64,000 nucleotides of DNA from Moorena producens 3L (GCF_000211815.1 NZ_GL890874.1:106320-170319), one strand, 5' to 3'; numbered from the stretch's first letter, positions 35,194-44,464 are shown. Numbers and translations: made by a program. Notes: generated from the letters alone by a model not told the origin.

Positions 35194-35289
35194 GCGATGC
35201 AGAGGTGCGACCCGTGGCGAATTTAATTCGCCAACGGAAAGCGCACCTAAGCGGTCTTGGGGGTTTCCCCCATGAGCGACTGCATCAAG
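35194..35289. repeat. Mosaic hairpin fragment with nested P palindrome (copy 5)
   Basis: On the minus strand this is the central hairpin of the mosaic elements (GATGCAGTCGCTCATGGGGG...) carrying a P palindrome (35203-35248) at exactly the site seen in copy C. The TATAGCAG ends are absent. Confidence 0.8.
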
Positions 35290-35321
35290 AGAGGGATTGG
35301 CATCCCTGGCAATTTGCTATC

Positions 35322-35579
35322 TTAATCTACCAACAGATATCGAATCAATATACTGATCACCTCACCAGGATTTCCGGTAGGTTGAGGAGTGCTCCACTCA
35401 TGAACTTGTGCGTAGCCACGGCTATAAAGATTATAGATTGTGACCCGCACGGTTTTGGGAGAACCGATCAATATATGTTTGATTTGCTCCCGTCCTGGCT
35501 GCCCTTGGCCAGATAATTCCGGGAAACTAGGATTGTTGGGATTATACTCAAAATTTGGGAGAAAGTTTTCGATGTCCAT
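35322..35579 (-). CDS. Conserved small hypothetical protein, about 85 aa
   Basis: From ATG 35577-35579 it reads MDIENFLPNFEYNPNNPSFP and continues with HILIGSPKTVRVTIYNLYSR and NPGEVISILIRYLLVD. I recognise the IGSPKxV...TI..L...GYA..WS pattern as a recurring cyanobacterial hypothetical that often lies among mobile elements. The function is unknown. The reading frame continues upstream for 21 codons, but the ATG fits the family better. Confidence 0.6.
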   Translation of the reverse strand: MDIENFLPNFEYNPNNPSFPELSGQGQPGREQIKHILIGSPKTVRVTIYNLYSRGYAQVHEWSTPQPTGNPGEVISILIRYLLVD

Positions 35580-36001
35580 AATTAAAGTTGTTGTTGTATT
35601 GTTTAACAACTTTATCTTATAAACTATTATTGGCATTGTCAAGTAATTAAAAAATTTTTTTTTGAACTTTTTTTTGACGGGAGGGGGTATAACGGTAATT
35701 TTTTTGATGATTTTTTTGTTAATTGAAAAAAAGCGATCGCGTAGCGTGACCTTCGCTCAATCTCTTAGATTCAAAAGTATATTGGAGCTGCTATGCCATC
35801 ACTTATCGGTTAGTTTAGAGCATCAATTTTATAAAATTAATACTGTAATACTGGGATAGCATTTAAGTTTAGAGTTTAATTCTGGGATAGCATTTAATTT
35901 GATAGAATAATTATGTGTTCGCGTAGCTTATCTTTCAGAGCATCGAACTTTCTATCGCATTTACTAGCTCGATCCCCCCCAGCCCCCCTTAGCTAAGGGG
36001 G
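35580..36001. other. A+T-rich spacer with H-family repeats
   Basis: This 420-bp stretch has an H-family hairpin at 35733-35762 (GCGATCGCGTAGCGTGACC) and a second 5' box at about 35919 (GTTCGCGTAGCTTATC). Two copies of TCTGGGATAGCATTTAA lie near 35850 and 35880. The small frame at 35662 is probably random. Confidence 0.5.
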
Positions 36002-36830
36002 GAGCCCGGAAATCGATCTGGAAAGTCCCCCTTATTAAGGGGGGAGCCCGAAAATCGATCTGGAAAGTCCCCCTTATTAAGGGAAACGGGGGATCCAAAC
36101 CCACACAAAAAAACCGACTCCCTACTCCCTACTCCCTACTCCCTACTCACTGCTCCCTAAGAGGAGCCCGGAAATCGATCTGGAAAGTCCCCCTTATTAA
36201 GGGGGATTTAGGGGGATCCAAACCCACACAAAAAAACCGACTCCCTACTCCCTACTCCCTACTCACTGCTCCCTAAGAGGAGCCCGGAAATCGCTCTGGA
36301 AAGTCCCCCTTATTAAGGGAAACGGGGGATCCAAACCCACACAAAAAAACCGACTCCCTACTCCCTACTCCCTACTCACTGCTCCCTAAGAGGAGCCCGG
36401 AAATCGCTCTGGAAAGTCCCCCTTATTAAGGGAAACGGGGGATCCAAACCCACACAAAAAAACCGACTCCCTACTCCCTACTCCCTACTCACTGCTCCCT
36501 AAGAGGAGCCCGGAAATCGCTCTGGAAAGTCCCCCTTATTAAGGGAAACGGGGGATCCAAACCCACACAAAAAAACCGACTCCCTACTCCCTACTCCCTA
36601 CTCACTGCTCCCTAAGAGCAGCCCGGAAATCGCTCTGGAAAGTCCCCCTTATTAAGGGAAACGGGGGATCCAAACCCACACAAAAAAACCGACTCCCTAC
36701 TCCCTACTCCCTACTCACTGCTCCCTAAGAGCAGCCCGGAAATCGCTCTGGAAAGTCCCCCTTATTAAGGGGGATTTAGGGGGATCCAAACCCACGCAAA
36801 AAACCAGGCTTTCTAAATTGCTATAATTAA
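36002..36830. repeat. 113-bp tandem repeat array upstream of the NACHT gene
   Basis: Units start at about 36161, 36277, 36390, 36503, 36616 and 36729 (spacing 116, then 113 four times), preceded by two shorter 42-bp partial units and followed by a partial one. Each unit holds AAATCG(A/C)TCTGGAAAGTCC, a CCCCCTTATTAAGGG...GGGGGATCC hairpin, CAAACCCACACAAAA and a run of CTCCCTA heptamers. Units are nearly identical, which points to recent amplification. It lacks the short spaced repeats of CRISPR. Confidence 0.9.
36822..36827 (+). promoter_or_regulatory. Possible -10 box of the NACHT gene
   Basis: TATAAT lies 29 bp before the NACHT start codon. No good -35 box is seen at 17 bp. The 113-bp array ends next to it, so array length could affect this promoter. 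Confidence 0.35.
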
Positions 36831-36855
36831 ACTAATTAACCATAATTAGACATAA

Positions 36856-39800
36856 ATGATAGAACCCTTGTCAGTATTAGCCGGTTGGGCAATCCCGAAA
36901 ATAGGGGAATCGTTGTTAGAGATTGTTTCGGGACAAGGATGGGATAGCTTAAGTCAAGCTCTGACTAAAAGCGATGTAGAGAAGGCAATCAAAGCGGGCG
37001 AAGCGGCAGTTAAAGAATGGGAAAAACAACGGGATCCGAGCCAGCGCTTATTTTTTCACGCTAGACCGGATGGCTGGAATGGAGTTAATAATTTTTTGCG
37101 CGACTATTTTACTAATTCTGCTGTTTTGGCGGAATTACAGAAACCGCTACTTAATCACGGTAAGCCTGATCGAGAGATTTTAAGCACGGTATTTCAACAG
37201 CAAGGTGAAGCCAATGACATTAAACTGAATCAAGATAGTATTAAGCCTTGGATAGAGAAATTTATTAATGCTTATTTTCAGCAGACCGATACTTATCTAA
37301 AATTTCAGGTAGCTAAACAGGATTATTGTGAGCAGTTAGCTAACTGGTTTGATGATGTTAAATTTGCTGGCATTGCTGTGCCTGGGCAAGAAGTAGAAAA
37401 ATCGGAGAAGTTAGCCCAAATCTTTGTAATGCCAGATGTGGTGGAAGACGTATCAACTGTTGGCGCTTGGGAACGGGATTTGTTAGCAGCTGGTAGTGGG
37501 GAAAAGTCAGAAATAGCACTATTAGCAAAGACGACTGGCCGCAAATTATTGGCGGAGCAGTTATTGAGCCAAAGTCAATCAAGACGAGTAGTGATATTGG
37601 GTGCGCCAGGCTCCGGAAAAACCACCTTGATGAGTTATTTTGCAGTAATGTTGGCTCAGCAAAATCCTGAGATTTTAGGATTAGATGCTGATACGGACTG
37701 GCTACCGATTTTAATTAGGATGCGAGATTTTGCGATAAATCTCGATAAAAGCCTGATCGACTATGCTCGGGTATTTGCTGAAAACACGATGTCAGTGAAA
37801 CCGTTACCAGTAGGATTTTTTGAGCATTGGTTATCTGATGGGAGGGCGTTGATATTGCTAGATGGTTTGGATGAAGTGCCAGAAGAGGCTAAACGGAATG
37901 ATGTAGTCAGGCGGATTGAGAATTTTTTGGGACAGTTTGACAGAAATCGCGCTATTATTACATCTAGACCGGCTGGTTATCGACGCGACTTTTTCCACAC
38001 TGAGGAATTTCCCCACTATCAAATTGAACCCTTTGATGACCAGAAGATTTCGGCATTTATTGATAACTGGTATAACAGCAGGTTTCAAGATCAAGCCGAA
38101 GCTGAAAGGCGCAAGCATAGTTTACGAAAGGCGCTGGATGATAATGACAGGATTAAGCTATTGGCACGGAATCCGTTATTGTTGACAATTATTGCATTGA
38201 TTCATCGGTATCAAGCTATATTACCTAAGGAACGGTTTGAGCTTTATAATTGTGCTGTCAAGACGTTGTTAACCTCTTGGGATGCTAACAAAGAAATCAG
38301 CAGTCATGGAATATTTAAGTATCTAGATTTATATGATTTACGCCGATTGATGGAATTGTTGGCTTATTGGATTCATACTCAGGGAAATGTTGGCAATAAT
38401 GAAGGTGGCACCTTGATTAACCAAGATGAGTTGATTGATCAGTTGAGTCAGCAGATTAAAACCTTGAAGCAGGTGCAGTTATACCAAGCTGAAGAAGAAG
38501 CCGAAGCATTTGTAACCTTGATTCGCGATCGCACTGGTTTGTTGAATGAGCAAGGGCAAAATTGTTACGCTTTTGTCCATAAGACCTTTCAGGAATATTT
38601 GTGTGCTGAAGAGATTGACTATCAGGCGGATAATGAGGGAGATTTTGAGATTGTTTTGAGTCAGATTCGGGAGCATTTGCATGACTCCCACTGGCGCGAA
38701 GTGTTATTATTGCTGATAGCACAGCAAAAACCGAAAAAGGCAGCGAGGGCGATTCGGGCAGTTTTGAATAATACTAGTAACTATGAGCAGTGGTTGCATC
38801 GTGATTTGTTGTTTGCTGGTAGTTGTTTGGCAGAAGACCCGAAAAATTTGCGTGGTGCTGATCGTGGGTTGGTGCAAGAGATTTTGGAGCGGTTGGTTGA
38901 GTTGGAGGTGACTAGTAAAAATCGGGTTGCCAAGAAGATTCGCGAGGAGGTTTTTCAGGTAATTTGTAGTTTATATGAAACGGATTTTCAAGCACAGGTA
39001 TTGGCATTGTTGAAAGAGCAATCCGATCGAATTAATGAGTGCCGATTGCTCCACTATCGAGCCGAGTTAGGGGAAAAGGATCAGGTAATTACAATATTGC
39101 TAGCACAGCTAAAGGATCAGAATTCTGATGTGCGTGTGAGTGCAGCCGATGCCTTGGATAAATTGGGCAATAGCTCAGAAACTGTAATAAACGCCCTCCT
39201 AGCAAAGCTTCAGGATGAGAATTCTGATGTGCGTTGGAGGGCAGCCAGAGCCTTGGGTAAATTGGGCAACAGCTCAGAAACTGTAGTCATCACCCTCCTA
39301 GCAAAGCTTCAGGATGAGAATTCTAATGTGCGTGGGTGGGCAGCCGATGCCTTGAGCAGATTGGGCAACAGCTCAGAAACTGTAGTCAGCACCCTCCTAG
39401 CACGGCTTCAGGATCCCGATCCTGATGTACGTGTGAGTGCAGCCGATGCCTTGGGCAACTTGGGCAACAGCTCAGAAATCTTAGTCAGCACCCTTATAGA
39501 ACGGCTTCAGGATGATGATTATTTTGTGCGTTGGAGGGCAGCTTATGGCTTGGGCAACTTGGGCAACAGCTCAGAAACCGTAGTCAGCGCCCTAATACCA
39601 AGGCTTCAAGATGATAATTATTTTGTGCGCGGTCAAGCAGCCAGAGGGTTGGGTAAATTGGGTAACAGCTCAGAAACCTTAGTCAGCGCCCTTCTAGCAC
39701 GGCTTCAGGATGATCAGTCTAATGTGCGTGGGCAGGTAGCCAGAGCCTTGGGGAAATTGGGCAACAGCTCAGAAACCGTAGTCAATGCCCTTCTAGCAAG

Positions 39801-40176
39801 GCTTCAGGATGATCACTCTTATGTTCGTGGGAAGACAGCCATAGGCTTGGGCAACTTGGGCAACAACTCAGAAACCGTAGTCAACGCCCTACTAGCTCTG
39901 CTTCAGGATGATCGCTCTTATGTGCGTCAAGGGGCAGCCATAGGCTTGGGCAAATTGGGAAACAGCTCAGAAGCTGTAGTCAACGCCCTACTAGCTCTGC
40001 TTCAGGATAATGATTCTTTTGTGCGTAGCAGCGCAGCCCAAGCCTTGGGCAATTTGGGCAAAACATCCAATCATATTCTCCCTGCTGTGATTGAATGGAT
40101 TGAACAACACCAAGATTCCGACTATGTGGGCAGTGGTATTGATGTGCTGTGGGATTTGGTTGTAGGTACGGAATAG
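36856..40176 (+). CDS. NACHT NTPase with C-terminal HEAT repeats (NLR-like)
   Basis: An 1106-aa STAND protein. The N-terminal helical region (about 1-235) has no recognised effector. The NACHT domain has Walker A GAPGSGKTT (249-257) and Walker B ALILLDGLDE (331-340), with the extra acidic residues typical of NACHT. A helical linker (about 440-740) follows. The C-terminus holds ten 33-residue HEAT/PBS-lyase-type repeats (about 744-1073), consensus VVxALLxxLQDxxxxVRxxA and AxALGxLGNSSET. Bacterial NACHT proteins include experimentally shown antiphage receptors (bNACHT); a defence role here is inference. Transcribed toward recQ, which begins 80 bp later. Confidence 0.88.
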   Translation: MIEPLSVLAGWAIPKIGESLLEIVSGQGWDSLSQALTKSDVEKAIKAGEAAVKEWEKQRDPSQRLFFHARPDGWNGVNNFLRDYFTNSAVLAELQKPLLNHGKPDREILSTVFQQQGEANDIKLNQDSIKPWIEKFINAYFQQTDTYLKFQVAKQDYCEQLANWFDDVKFAGIAVPGQEVEKSEKLAQIFVMPDVVEDVSTVGAWERDLLAAGSGEKSEIALLAKTTGRKLLAEQLLSQSQSRRVVILGAPGSGKTTLMSYFAVMLAQQNPEILGLDADTDWLPILIRMRDFAINLDKSLIDYARVFAENTMSVKPLPVGFFEHWLSDGRALILLDGLDEVPEEAKRNDVVRRIENFLGQFDRNRAIITSRPAGYRRDFFHTEEFPHYQIEPFDDQKISAFIDNWYNSRFQDQAEAERRKHSLRKALDDNDRIKLLARNPLLLTIIALIHRYQAILPKERFELYNCAVKTLLTSWDANKEISSHGIFKYLDLYDLRRLMELLAYWIHTQGNVGNNEGGTLINQDELIDQLSQQIKTLKQVQLYQAEEEAEAFVTLIRDRTGLLNEQGQNCYAFVHKTFQEYLCAEEIDYQADNEGDFEIVLSQIREHLHDSHWREVLLLLIAQQKPKKAARAIRAVLNNTSNYEQWLHRDLLFAGSCLAEDPKNLRGADRGLVQEILERLVELEVTSKNRVAKKIREEVFQVICSLYETDFQAQVLALLKEQSDRINECRLLHYRAELGEKDQVITILLAQLKDQNSDVRVSAADALDKLGNSSETVINALLAKLQDENSDVRWRAARALGKLGNSSETVVITLLAKLQDENSNVRGWAADALSRLGNSSETVVSTLLARLQDPDPDVRVSAADALGNLGNSSEILVSTLIERLQDDDYFVRWRAAYGLGNLGNSSETVVSALIPRLQDDNYFVRGQAARGLGKLGNSSETLVSALLARLQDDQSNVRGQVARALGKLGNSSETVVNALLARLQDDHSYVRGKTAIGLGNLGNNSETVVNALLALLQDDRSYVRQGAAIGLGKLGNSSEAVVNALLALLQDNDSFVRSSAAQALGNLGKTSNHILPAVIEWIEQHQDSDYVGSGIDVLWDLVVGTE
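39085..40074 (+). repeat. Ten 99-bp repeats encoding HEAT units
   Basis: The period is exactly 99 bp (for example 39085, 39184, 39283). The framework LGNSSET is almost invariant at DNA level, while codons in the xxVRxxA segment vary (VSAAD, WRAAR, GWAAD, GQVAR, GKTAI, QGAAI). Such uniformity suggests recombination between units. Confidence 0.9.
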
Positions 40177-40255
40177 GGAGTAGCGCTCTATGTTATAGTT
40201 TTTAGGCATAATAATCTTATCCCAACAATCAACTGATCGCAATCCCCTCACGACC

Positions 40256-42385
40256 ATGGAACAGTCGCCATCCCTGGAGCATGCCCTTAAACATTTTTTT
40301 GGTCACGACTGTTTTCGGCCAGGACAGCAACAGATTATTGAAGAGGCGCTGCAAAATCAGGATTTACTGATTATCATGCCCACTGGCGGTGGTAAATCCT
40401 TGTGCTACCAACTGCCAGCTCTACTGAAACCGGGATTAACCGTTGTGGTATCTCCTCTGATTTCCTTGATGCAAGACCAAGTGACGTCTTTGGAAGATAA
40501 TGGGATTGGGGCTACGTTTATCAATAGTACCTTGAGCTTCCAACAAATGCGATCGCGGGAAGCTGCTATCCTTGAGGGTAAGATAAAATTACTCTACGTA
40601 TCACCAGAACGGTTACTGGCAGAACAGTTTATCCCATTTTTGGATAGAGTGCGATCGCAAATCGGTATTCCCACCTTTGCCATTGATGAAGCTCACTGCG
40701 TCTCACAATGGGGGCATGATTTCCGCCCAGACTATCGGCAACTAAAACTATTACGTAACCGCTATCCTAATAGCTCAGTGCTGGCGCTGACCGCTACTGC
40801 CACTAATCGAGTCCAACAGGACATTATCCAACAACTGGAATTGCGACAGCCCAAGGTTCACATCGCCAGTTTCAACCGTCCTAACCTTTACTACGACGTT
40901 CAACCAAAACAACGGCAAAGCTATCAACAGTTATTAAAACAGATCCGTTCTCACCAAGGTTCTGGTATTGTCTACTGTACGAGCCGCCGTTCCGTAGAAG
41001 AAGTCGCTTTCCGGTTACAGAATGATGGTATTTCTGCCCTACCTTACCATGGTGGAATGACGGATAAGGCTAGGGCAACCAATCAAAATCGGTTTATCCG
41101 GGATGATGTGCGGGTAATCGTAGCTACGGTAGCCTTTGGCATGGGAATTAATAAGCCAGATGTACGGTTTGTGATTCACTACGATTTACCTCGTAACATC
41201 GAAAGTTATTACCAGGAATCGGGACGAGCAGGACGGGATGGGGAACCAGCCACATGTACGGTTTTATATAGCGCTAGTGATATCTCAAAACTTCATTATC
41301 TGATTGATCAAAAGCCCGATCCCAAGGAACAACGGATTGCCTATCAACAGTTAAATCAGATTGTTGACTACGCAGAAGGCACAGATTGTCGCCGCCGGAT
41401 TTTGCTGGGCTACTTTGGTGAGCGGTTTCCAGGGAATTGTGAGAAATGTGATAACTGTTGCTATCCTAAGCCACTAGAAGATTGGACCATTGAAGCTCAA
41501 AAATTCCTCTCTTGTGTAGCCCGGTGTCGGGAACGGTTTGGCATGAACCACATTATTCAAGTGTTGCGGGGCTCAAAAAGTAAGAAAATTGAGCAGTATG
41601 GCCATCACTTACTCTCTACTTATGGTATTGGTAAAGATCAAACTGCAGAGGCTTGGAAAATTCTAGTGCGATCGCTTTTGCACCAAGGATTAGTAGACCA
41701 AACCACCGATGGCTACTCTGTGCTGAAGCTCAATAAACTAAGTTGGGAAATCCTGCGCAAGCAACGTTCTGTTTACGTTCCTATTCCCCAGTCATCTGTA
41801 GAAAAAGCCTTAGGGGAAATTAACCCCAGAGTAGCTGAAGCCGAGATTCTGCTAGAGAAACTGCGGAAATTAAGGAAACAGCTCGCTGATCGCCAATCGA
41901 TTCCGCCCTATGTGGTCTTTGCTGATTCCACACTGAAACTGATGGCACAGCTGAAACCCAAAACCTTAGAGCACTTTGCCAAACTTTCCGGTGTCACTCA
42001 GTATAAAGTTACCCAGTATGGCGAGCAATTTATTTCAGAAATTCGGGCATTTTGTCAAGAGCAAAAACTACCAGAACCCCTCCCCTCCAGTACCTATATG
42101 AAAACCCTGCAATTCTATCAACAAGGGTTAAGTGTAGAGGAAATTGCTCAACAACGAGGGTATACTACCAGAACTATTATAGATCATTTGAGCCAATTAA
42201 TTGAAATGAATCAGCCAGTGGATTTAAAACGACTGGTACCATTGGAACGCCATGAGCCAATTATCAAAGCAATTGAAAAAGTGGGTGATCAGTATCTGAA
42301 AAAATTACGGGAGTACTTAGGAGAAAGTTACTCCTATGACGACATTAAACTAGTCCGTGCTTGGTGGCGACGGGAACAAGAGTAA
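40256..42385 (+). CDS. recQ: ATP-dependent DNA helicase RecQ
   Basis: A 709-aa 3'-5' helicase. Motif I is MPTGGGKSLCYQLPA, motif II DEAHCVSQWGHDFRP, motif VI about QESGRAGRDG. The RecQ zinc cluster is present (CRRRILLGYFGERF, then CEKCDNC), followed by the RQC winged helix, an HRDC domain (about 515-595) and a C-terminal helix-turn-helix (LSVEEIAQQRGYTTRTIIDH). It is full length and likely housekeeping in repair and fork restart. Its position next to the NACHT gene may be chance. Start ATG 40256. Confidence 0.95.
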   Translation: MEQSPSLEHALKHFFGHDCFRPGQQQIIEEALQNQDLLIIMPTGGGKSLCYQLPALLKPGLTVVVSPLISLMQDQVTSLEDNGIGATFINSTLSFQQMRSREAAILEGKIKLLYVSPERLLAEQFIPFLDRVRSQIGIPTFAIDEAHCVSQWGHDFRPDYRQLKLLRNRYPNSSVLALTATATNRVQQDIIQQLELRQPKVHIASFNRPNLYYDVQPKQRQSYQQLLKQIRSHQGSGIVYCTSRRSVEEVAFRLQNDGISALPYHGGMTDKARATNQNRFIRDDVRVIVATVAFGMGINKPDVRFVIHYDLPRNIESYYQESGRAGRDGEPATCTVLYSASDISKLHYLIDQKPDPKEQRIAYQQLNQIVDYAEGTDCRRRILLGYFGERFPGNCEKCDNCCYPKPLEDWTIEAQKFLSCVARCRERFGMNHIIQVLRGSKSKKIEQYGHHLLSTYGIGKDQTAEAWKILVRSLLHQGLVDQTTDGYSVLKLNKLSWEILRKQRSVYVPIPQSSVEKALGEINPRVAEAEILLEKLRKLRKQLADRQSIPPYVVFADSTLKLMAQLKPKTLEHFAKLSGVTQYKVTQYGEQFISEIRAFCQEQKLPEPLPSSTYMKTLQFYQQGLSVEEIAQQRGYTTRTIIDHLSQLIEMNQPVDLKRLVPLERHEPIIKAIEKVGDQYLKKLREYLGESYSYDDIKLVRAWWRREQE

Positions 42386-42474
42386 TCGATATAGTTATTG
42401 CTATCCGCAGCACTATAGATGATTATGAAATGATCGCACAAAGCCATCCTGTGCTTTGGCTATACCCTTACATG

Positions 42475-42672
42475 TTACTGGATCAGATCCTCAACTTTGA
42501 GATCTAAAATATCACACAAGGCTTTAGTCTGTTCTGGATAAAGCTTAGGCTTGTGCCGATCAGCCTCCCAGTTAATCACTGTAGACTCTACGACATCACA
42601 GGCTCTGGCAACTTGTATGCGGGTTAAACCTAGACTTTCACGGCGTTCTCGTAGTTTTTTTCCTAGGGACAT
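42475..42672 (-). CDS. XRE-family helix-turn-helix regulator, 65 aa
   Basis: A single Cro/CI-type HTH domain: SLGKKLRERRESLGLTRIQV, then ACDVVESTVINWEADRHKPK and LYPEQTKALCDILDLKVEDL. No other domain. It closely resembles the second small XRE protein at 56253-56465 (shared RRESL, INWEA/QNWEAGRH, PKLYP, KALCD). Target unknown. Confidence 0.8.
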   Translation of the reverse strand: MSLGKKLRERRESLGLTRIQVARACDVVESTVINWEADRHKPKLYPEQTKALCDILDLKVEDLIQ

Positions 42673-43090
42673 TACCTTCTCCGGTGGTCTTGTAGCAGTA
42701 GTTTACCTAAATTTATTTGACTATTTATAGTTTATATTCTACAATCGGGTTTTGTGCAACAGGGCAGGTAAATTAATATCAATGATTTGAATTAAGACCA
42801 TAGATGTAGGTGGGGAGGGTGGGAAGTGAGGCGTAGGGTGCGTTAGGGAAGGGCTCGCCCTCATTTTCCACCTCGTAGCCAGGGTTGAGATAGCCCGCCC
42901 CGTAACGCACCACTAAAGGTATTGAGCTAAAGGCTGACCACTGACCACTGACAGCTGACAGCTGAATTCTTAGCATGAAATTATTGTGTAGCGGCTTAAG
43001 AATTGGGATCGCCAAACAAATCAAAATCCCCGTCTAGGTAAGAGCGGGGAGTCTCCAAATGCTAGCATCAATTAATTGGGGAAATGAGCG
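42673..43090. other. Spacer with repeat remnants
   Basis: This 418-bp spacer contains an inverted repeat GGTGCGTTA (42837-42845) / TAACGCACC (42903-42911), heptamers ACCACTG/ACAGCTG (about 42935-42964) and a CCCCG...CGGGG hairpin (about 43031-43053) resembling an orphan IS605-type right end. No gene. Confidence 0.5.
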
Positions 43091-43594
43091 ATGACAACAA
43101 CCCACAACCTTTATCAGCAAGACTTTTACTTATGGACCGAGGCAACTGCGCAACAGTTACGGGAGGGTGAGTTTACCCAAGTTGATGTAGCGAATCTGAT
43201 TGAAGAAGTCGAAAGCATGGGTAAACGGGAAAAGCGCGAGTTAAAAAGTCGCTTGATTGTGTTGCTGATGCATTTACTGAAGTGGATGTATCAACCAGGG
43301 AAAAGGAGCGATAGTTGGATCAATACTATCACTGAACAGCGTATCGCTTTGGAAGAATTGCTGGAGGATAGTCCTAGTTTAAAACGGTGCGACCCAAGGG
43401 CGATTTACTCGCCCTAGGAGGCGCGCACCGTAGCGTTTTTGCCAGAGGTCTTTGAGCAAAGTTATCAAAAAGCTCGGATTAAGGCAGCCCAGGAAACTGG
43501 GATTAAGTTGAGCACTTTTCCTTGTGAGTGTTCTTTTGCTCAGGAGCAGGTTTTGGAAGCTGGCTTTTTCCCAGAAGTGTTGAACAGGGGATAG
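43091..43594 (+). pseudogene. DUF29 family protein, interrupted by a P palindrome with an in-frame TAG
   Basis: The 167-codon frame encodes a typical DUF29 protein: YQQDFYLWTEATAQQLREGE, NLIEEVESMGKREKRELKSR, then after the insertion VAFLPEVFEQSYQKARIKAA and CPCECSF-like ending LEAGFFPEVLNRG. Between SLKR and VAFLPE lie 14 codons derived from a P palindrome (43386-43429), including TAG at 43415-43417. The frame is kept on both sides, so only the stop breaks the gene. The shortened 108-aa product lacks the C-terminal third. DUF29 is widespread in cyanobacteria with unknown function. Confidence 0.85.
43386..43429. repeat. P-family palindrome (copy 6) inside the DUF29 gene
   Basis: GGTGCGACCCAAGGGCGA-TTTAC-TCGCCC...GCGCGCACC, 44 bp. 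The core arms (GGGCGA/TCGCCC) differ from copy 3 (GGCGAA/TTCGCC) but remain complementary. Confidence 0.85.
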
Positions 43595-43696
43595 AGAATA
43601 GGGAGCAGCGATGTAGTCGCTACTCCCTATTCTCTAAAACCCAGGAAAAAAGTACTTTAAGGAATAGAAAACTGGTATACTTAAACTCAGTAACTA

Positions 43697-44464
43697 CTAT
43701 CTGCGCCAAGAACTACCTGCATCTTTGCTGTCACCGACGGGTCCCTTGCCATCTTTCGGTGGATTGTAATCTGTGAATGGATTCCAACTCATGACAGTTG
43801 ACAATTGTTTTGACTCAGGTTTGGGCGAGACAGGGTCAGAGGGCAAGGTTGATTGACCTGAAGACGACTTGGTAACACTAGATGCTTGTGGGTCAGTACA
43901 CTCAGGATTTTCATCAATTACCTGGTGAAATTTGCAGAATGATCCGGCGTTTTCGCCGTCACCTACGGGGCCGTCTCCATCATTGGGTGGTGTGAAAGTA
44001 TTTACCATCTGTAGTTGTGATAGTTGTAGTTGTCTTGATGCTGATATTGGTAACAGTTGTGGGTTACTAAACTCAGGATTTTCATGGATTAGCTGGTACA
44101 ATTTCCAGAGAGATCCGGCGTCTCCGGTTTCACTGGGAGGTCCGTCTCCATCATTCGGTGGTGTGTAATTCATTACTATCGTTAGTTGTGATGATTGTGA
44201 TAGTTTTTTGAATTCTTGGGATTCTTGGGATGATGATTGCTGGTCAATCGGCTGAGAATTACTATCGCTTAGTTCCTTGAATACCTTCAGTATCGTTGCT
44301 GCTAATTGTTGCCAGCGCTTTCTGATGTTGAGAGTGAAGGAAACTAGTGTTGTCCAAAGCTGCTTTAGCAAATTAATCATTTGAGAATACACCTTTTCTA
44401 GAAATTCATCAAACACCGGCCCAGGCGGCGTTTTTTCATTGCTACTTGTTACAGCGCCTCTCAA
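43697..44464 (-). CDS. Protein with three Pro/Gly/Asp modules, unknown
   Basis: A 255-aa protein not matching any family I know. Three similar modules occur: YTPPNDGDGPPSETGDAGS, FTPPNDGDGPVGDGENAGS and YNPPKDGKGPVGDSKDAGS, the last at the C-terminus followed by SWRR. Linkers are Gln/Ser-rich, and the first two modules are followed by related segments (KLYQLIHENPEFSNPQ and KFHQVIDENPECTDPQ). The N-terminal 60 residues are amphipathic. The start is uncertain: the first codons overlap a conserved element (44441-44500), and ATG at about residue 29 (MINLLKQLW) is possible. No signal peptide. Modular precursor or protease substrate are speculative ideas. Confidence 0.55.
   Translation of the reverse strand: MRGAVTSSNEKTPPGPVFDEFLEKVYSQMINLLKQLWTTLVSFTLNIRKRWQQLAATILKVFKELSDSNSQPIDQQSSSQESQEFKKLSQSSQLTIVMNYTPPNDGDGPPSETGDAGSLWKLYQLIHENPEFSNPQLLPISASRQLQLSQLQMVNTFTPPNDGDGPVGDGENAGSFCKFHQVIDENPECTDPQASSVTKSSSGQSTLPSDPVSPKPESKQLSTVMSWNPFTDYNPPKDGKGPVGDSKDAGSSWRR

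Larger units (their letters stand above)
34683..35321. other. Repeat-rich spacer
   Basis: This 639-bp spacer holds a TTCCCTG heptamer run (about 34929-34967), GCTGATA/GCTGACA heptamers (about 34974-35014), a terminator-like hairpin (35031-35070) and a mosaic-hairpin fragment with nested P palindrome (35194-35289). No gene seen. Confidence 0.65.

Noticed and set aside
35662..35859. 65-residue plus-strand frame with a hydrophobic start
   Set aside because: It includes an H-family hairpin and A+T-rich filler; no ribosome site. Probably random.
36002..36830. CRISPR-like look of the 113-bp repeat array
   Set aside because: Units are contiguous and near-identical over their full 113 bp; there are no unique spacers, no 24-40 bp direct repeats and no cas genes nearby.
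37323..38722. Minus-strand frames inside the NACHT gene
   Set aside because: Shadow frames of a long, clearly coding gene.
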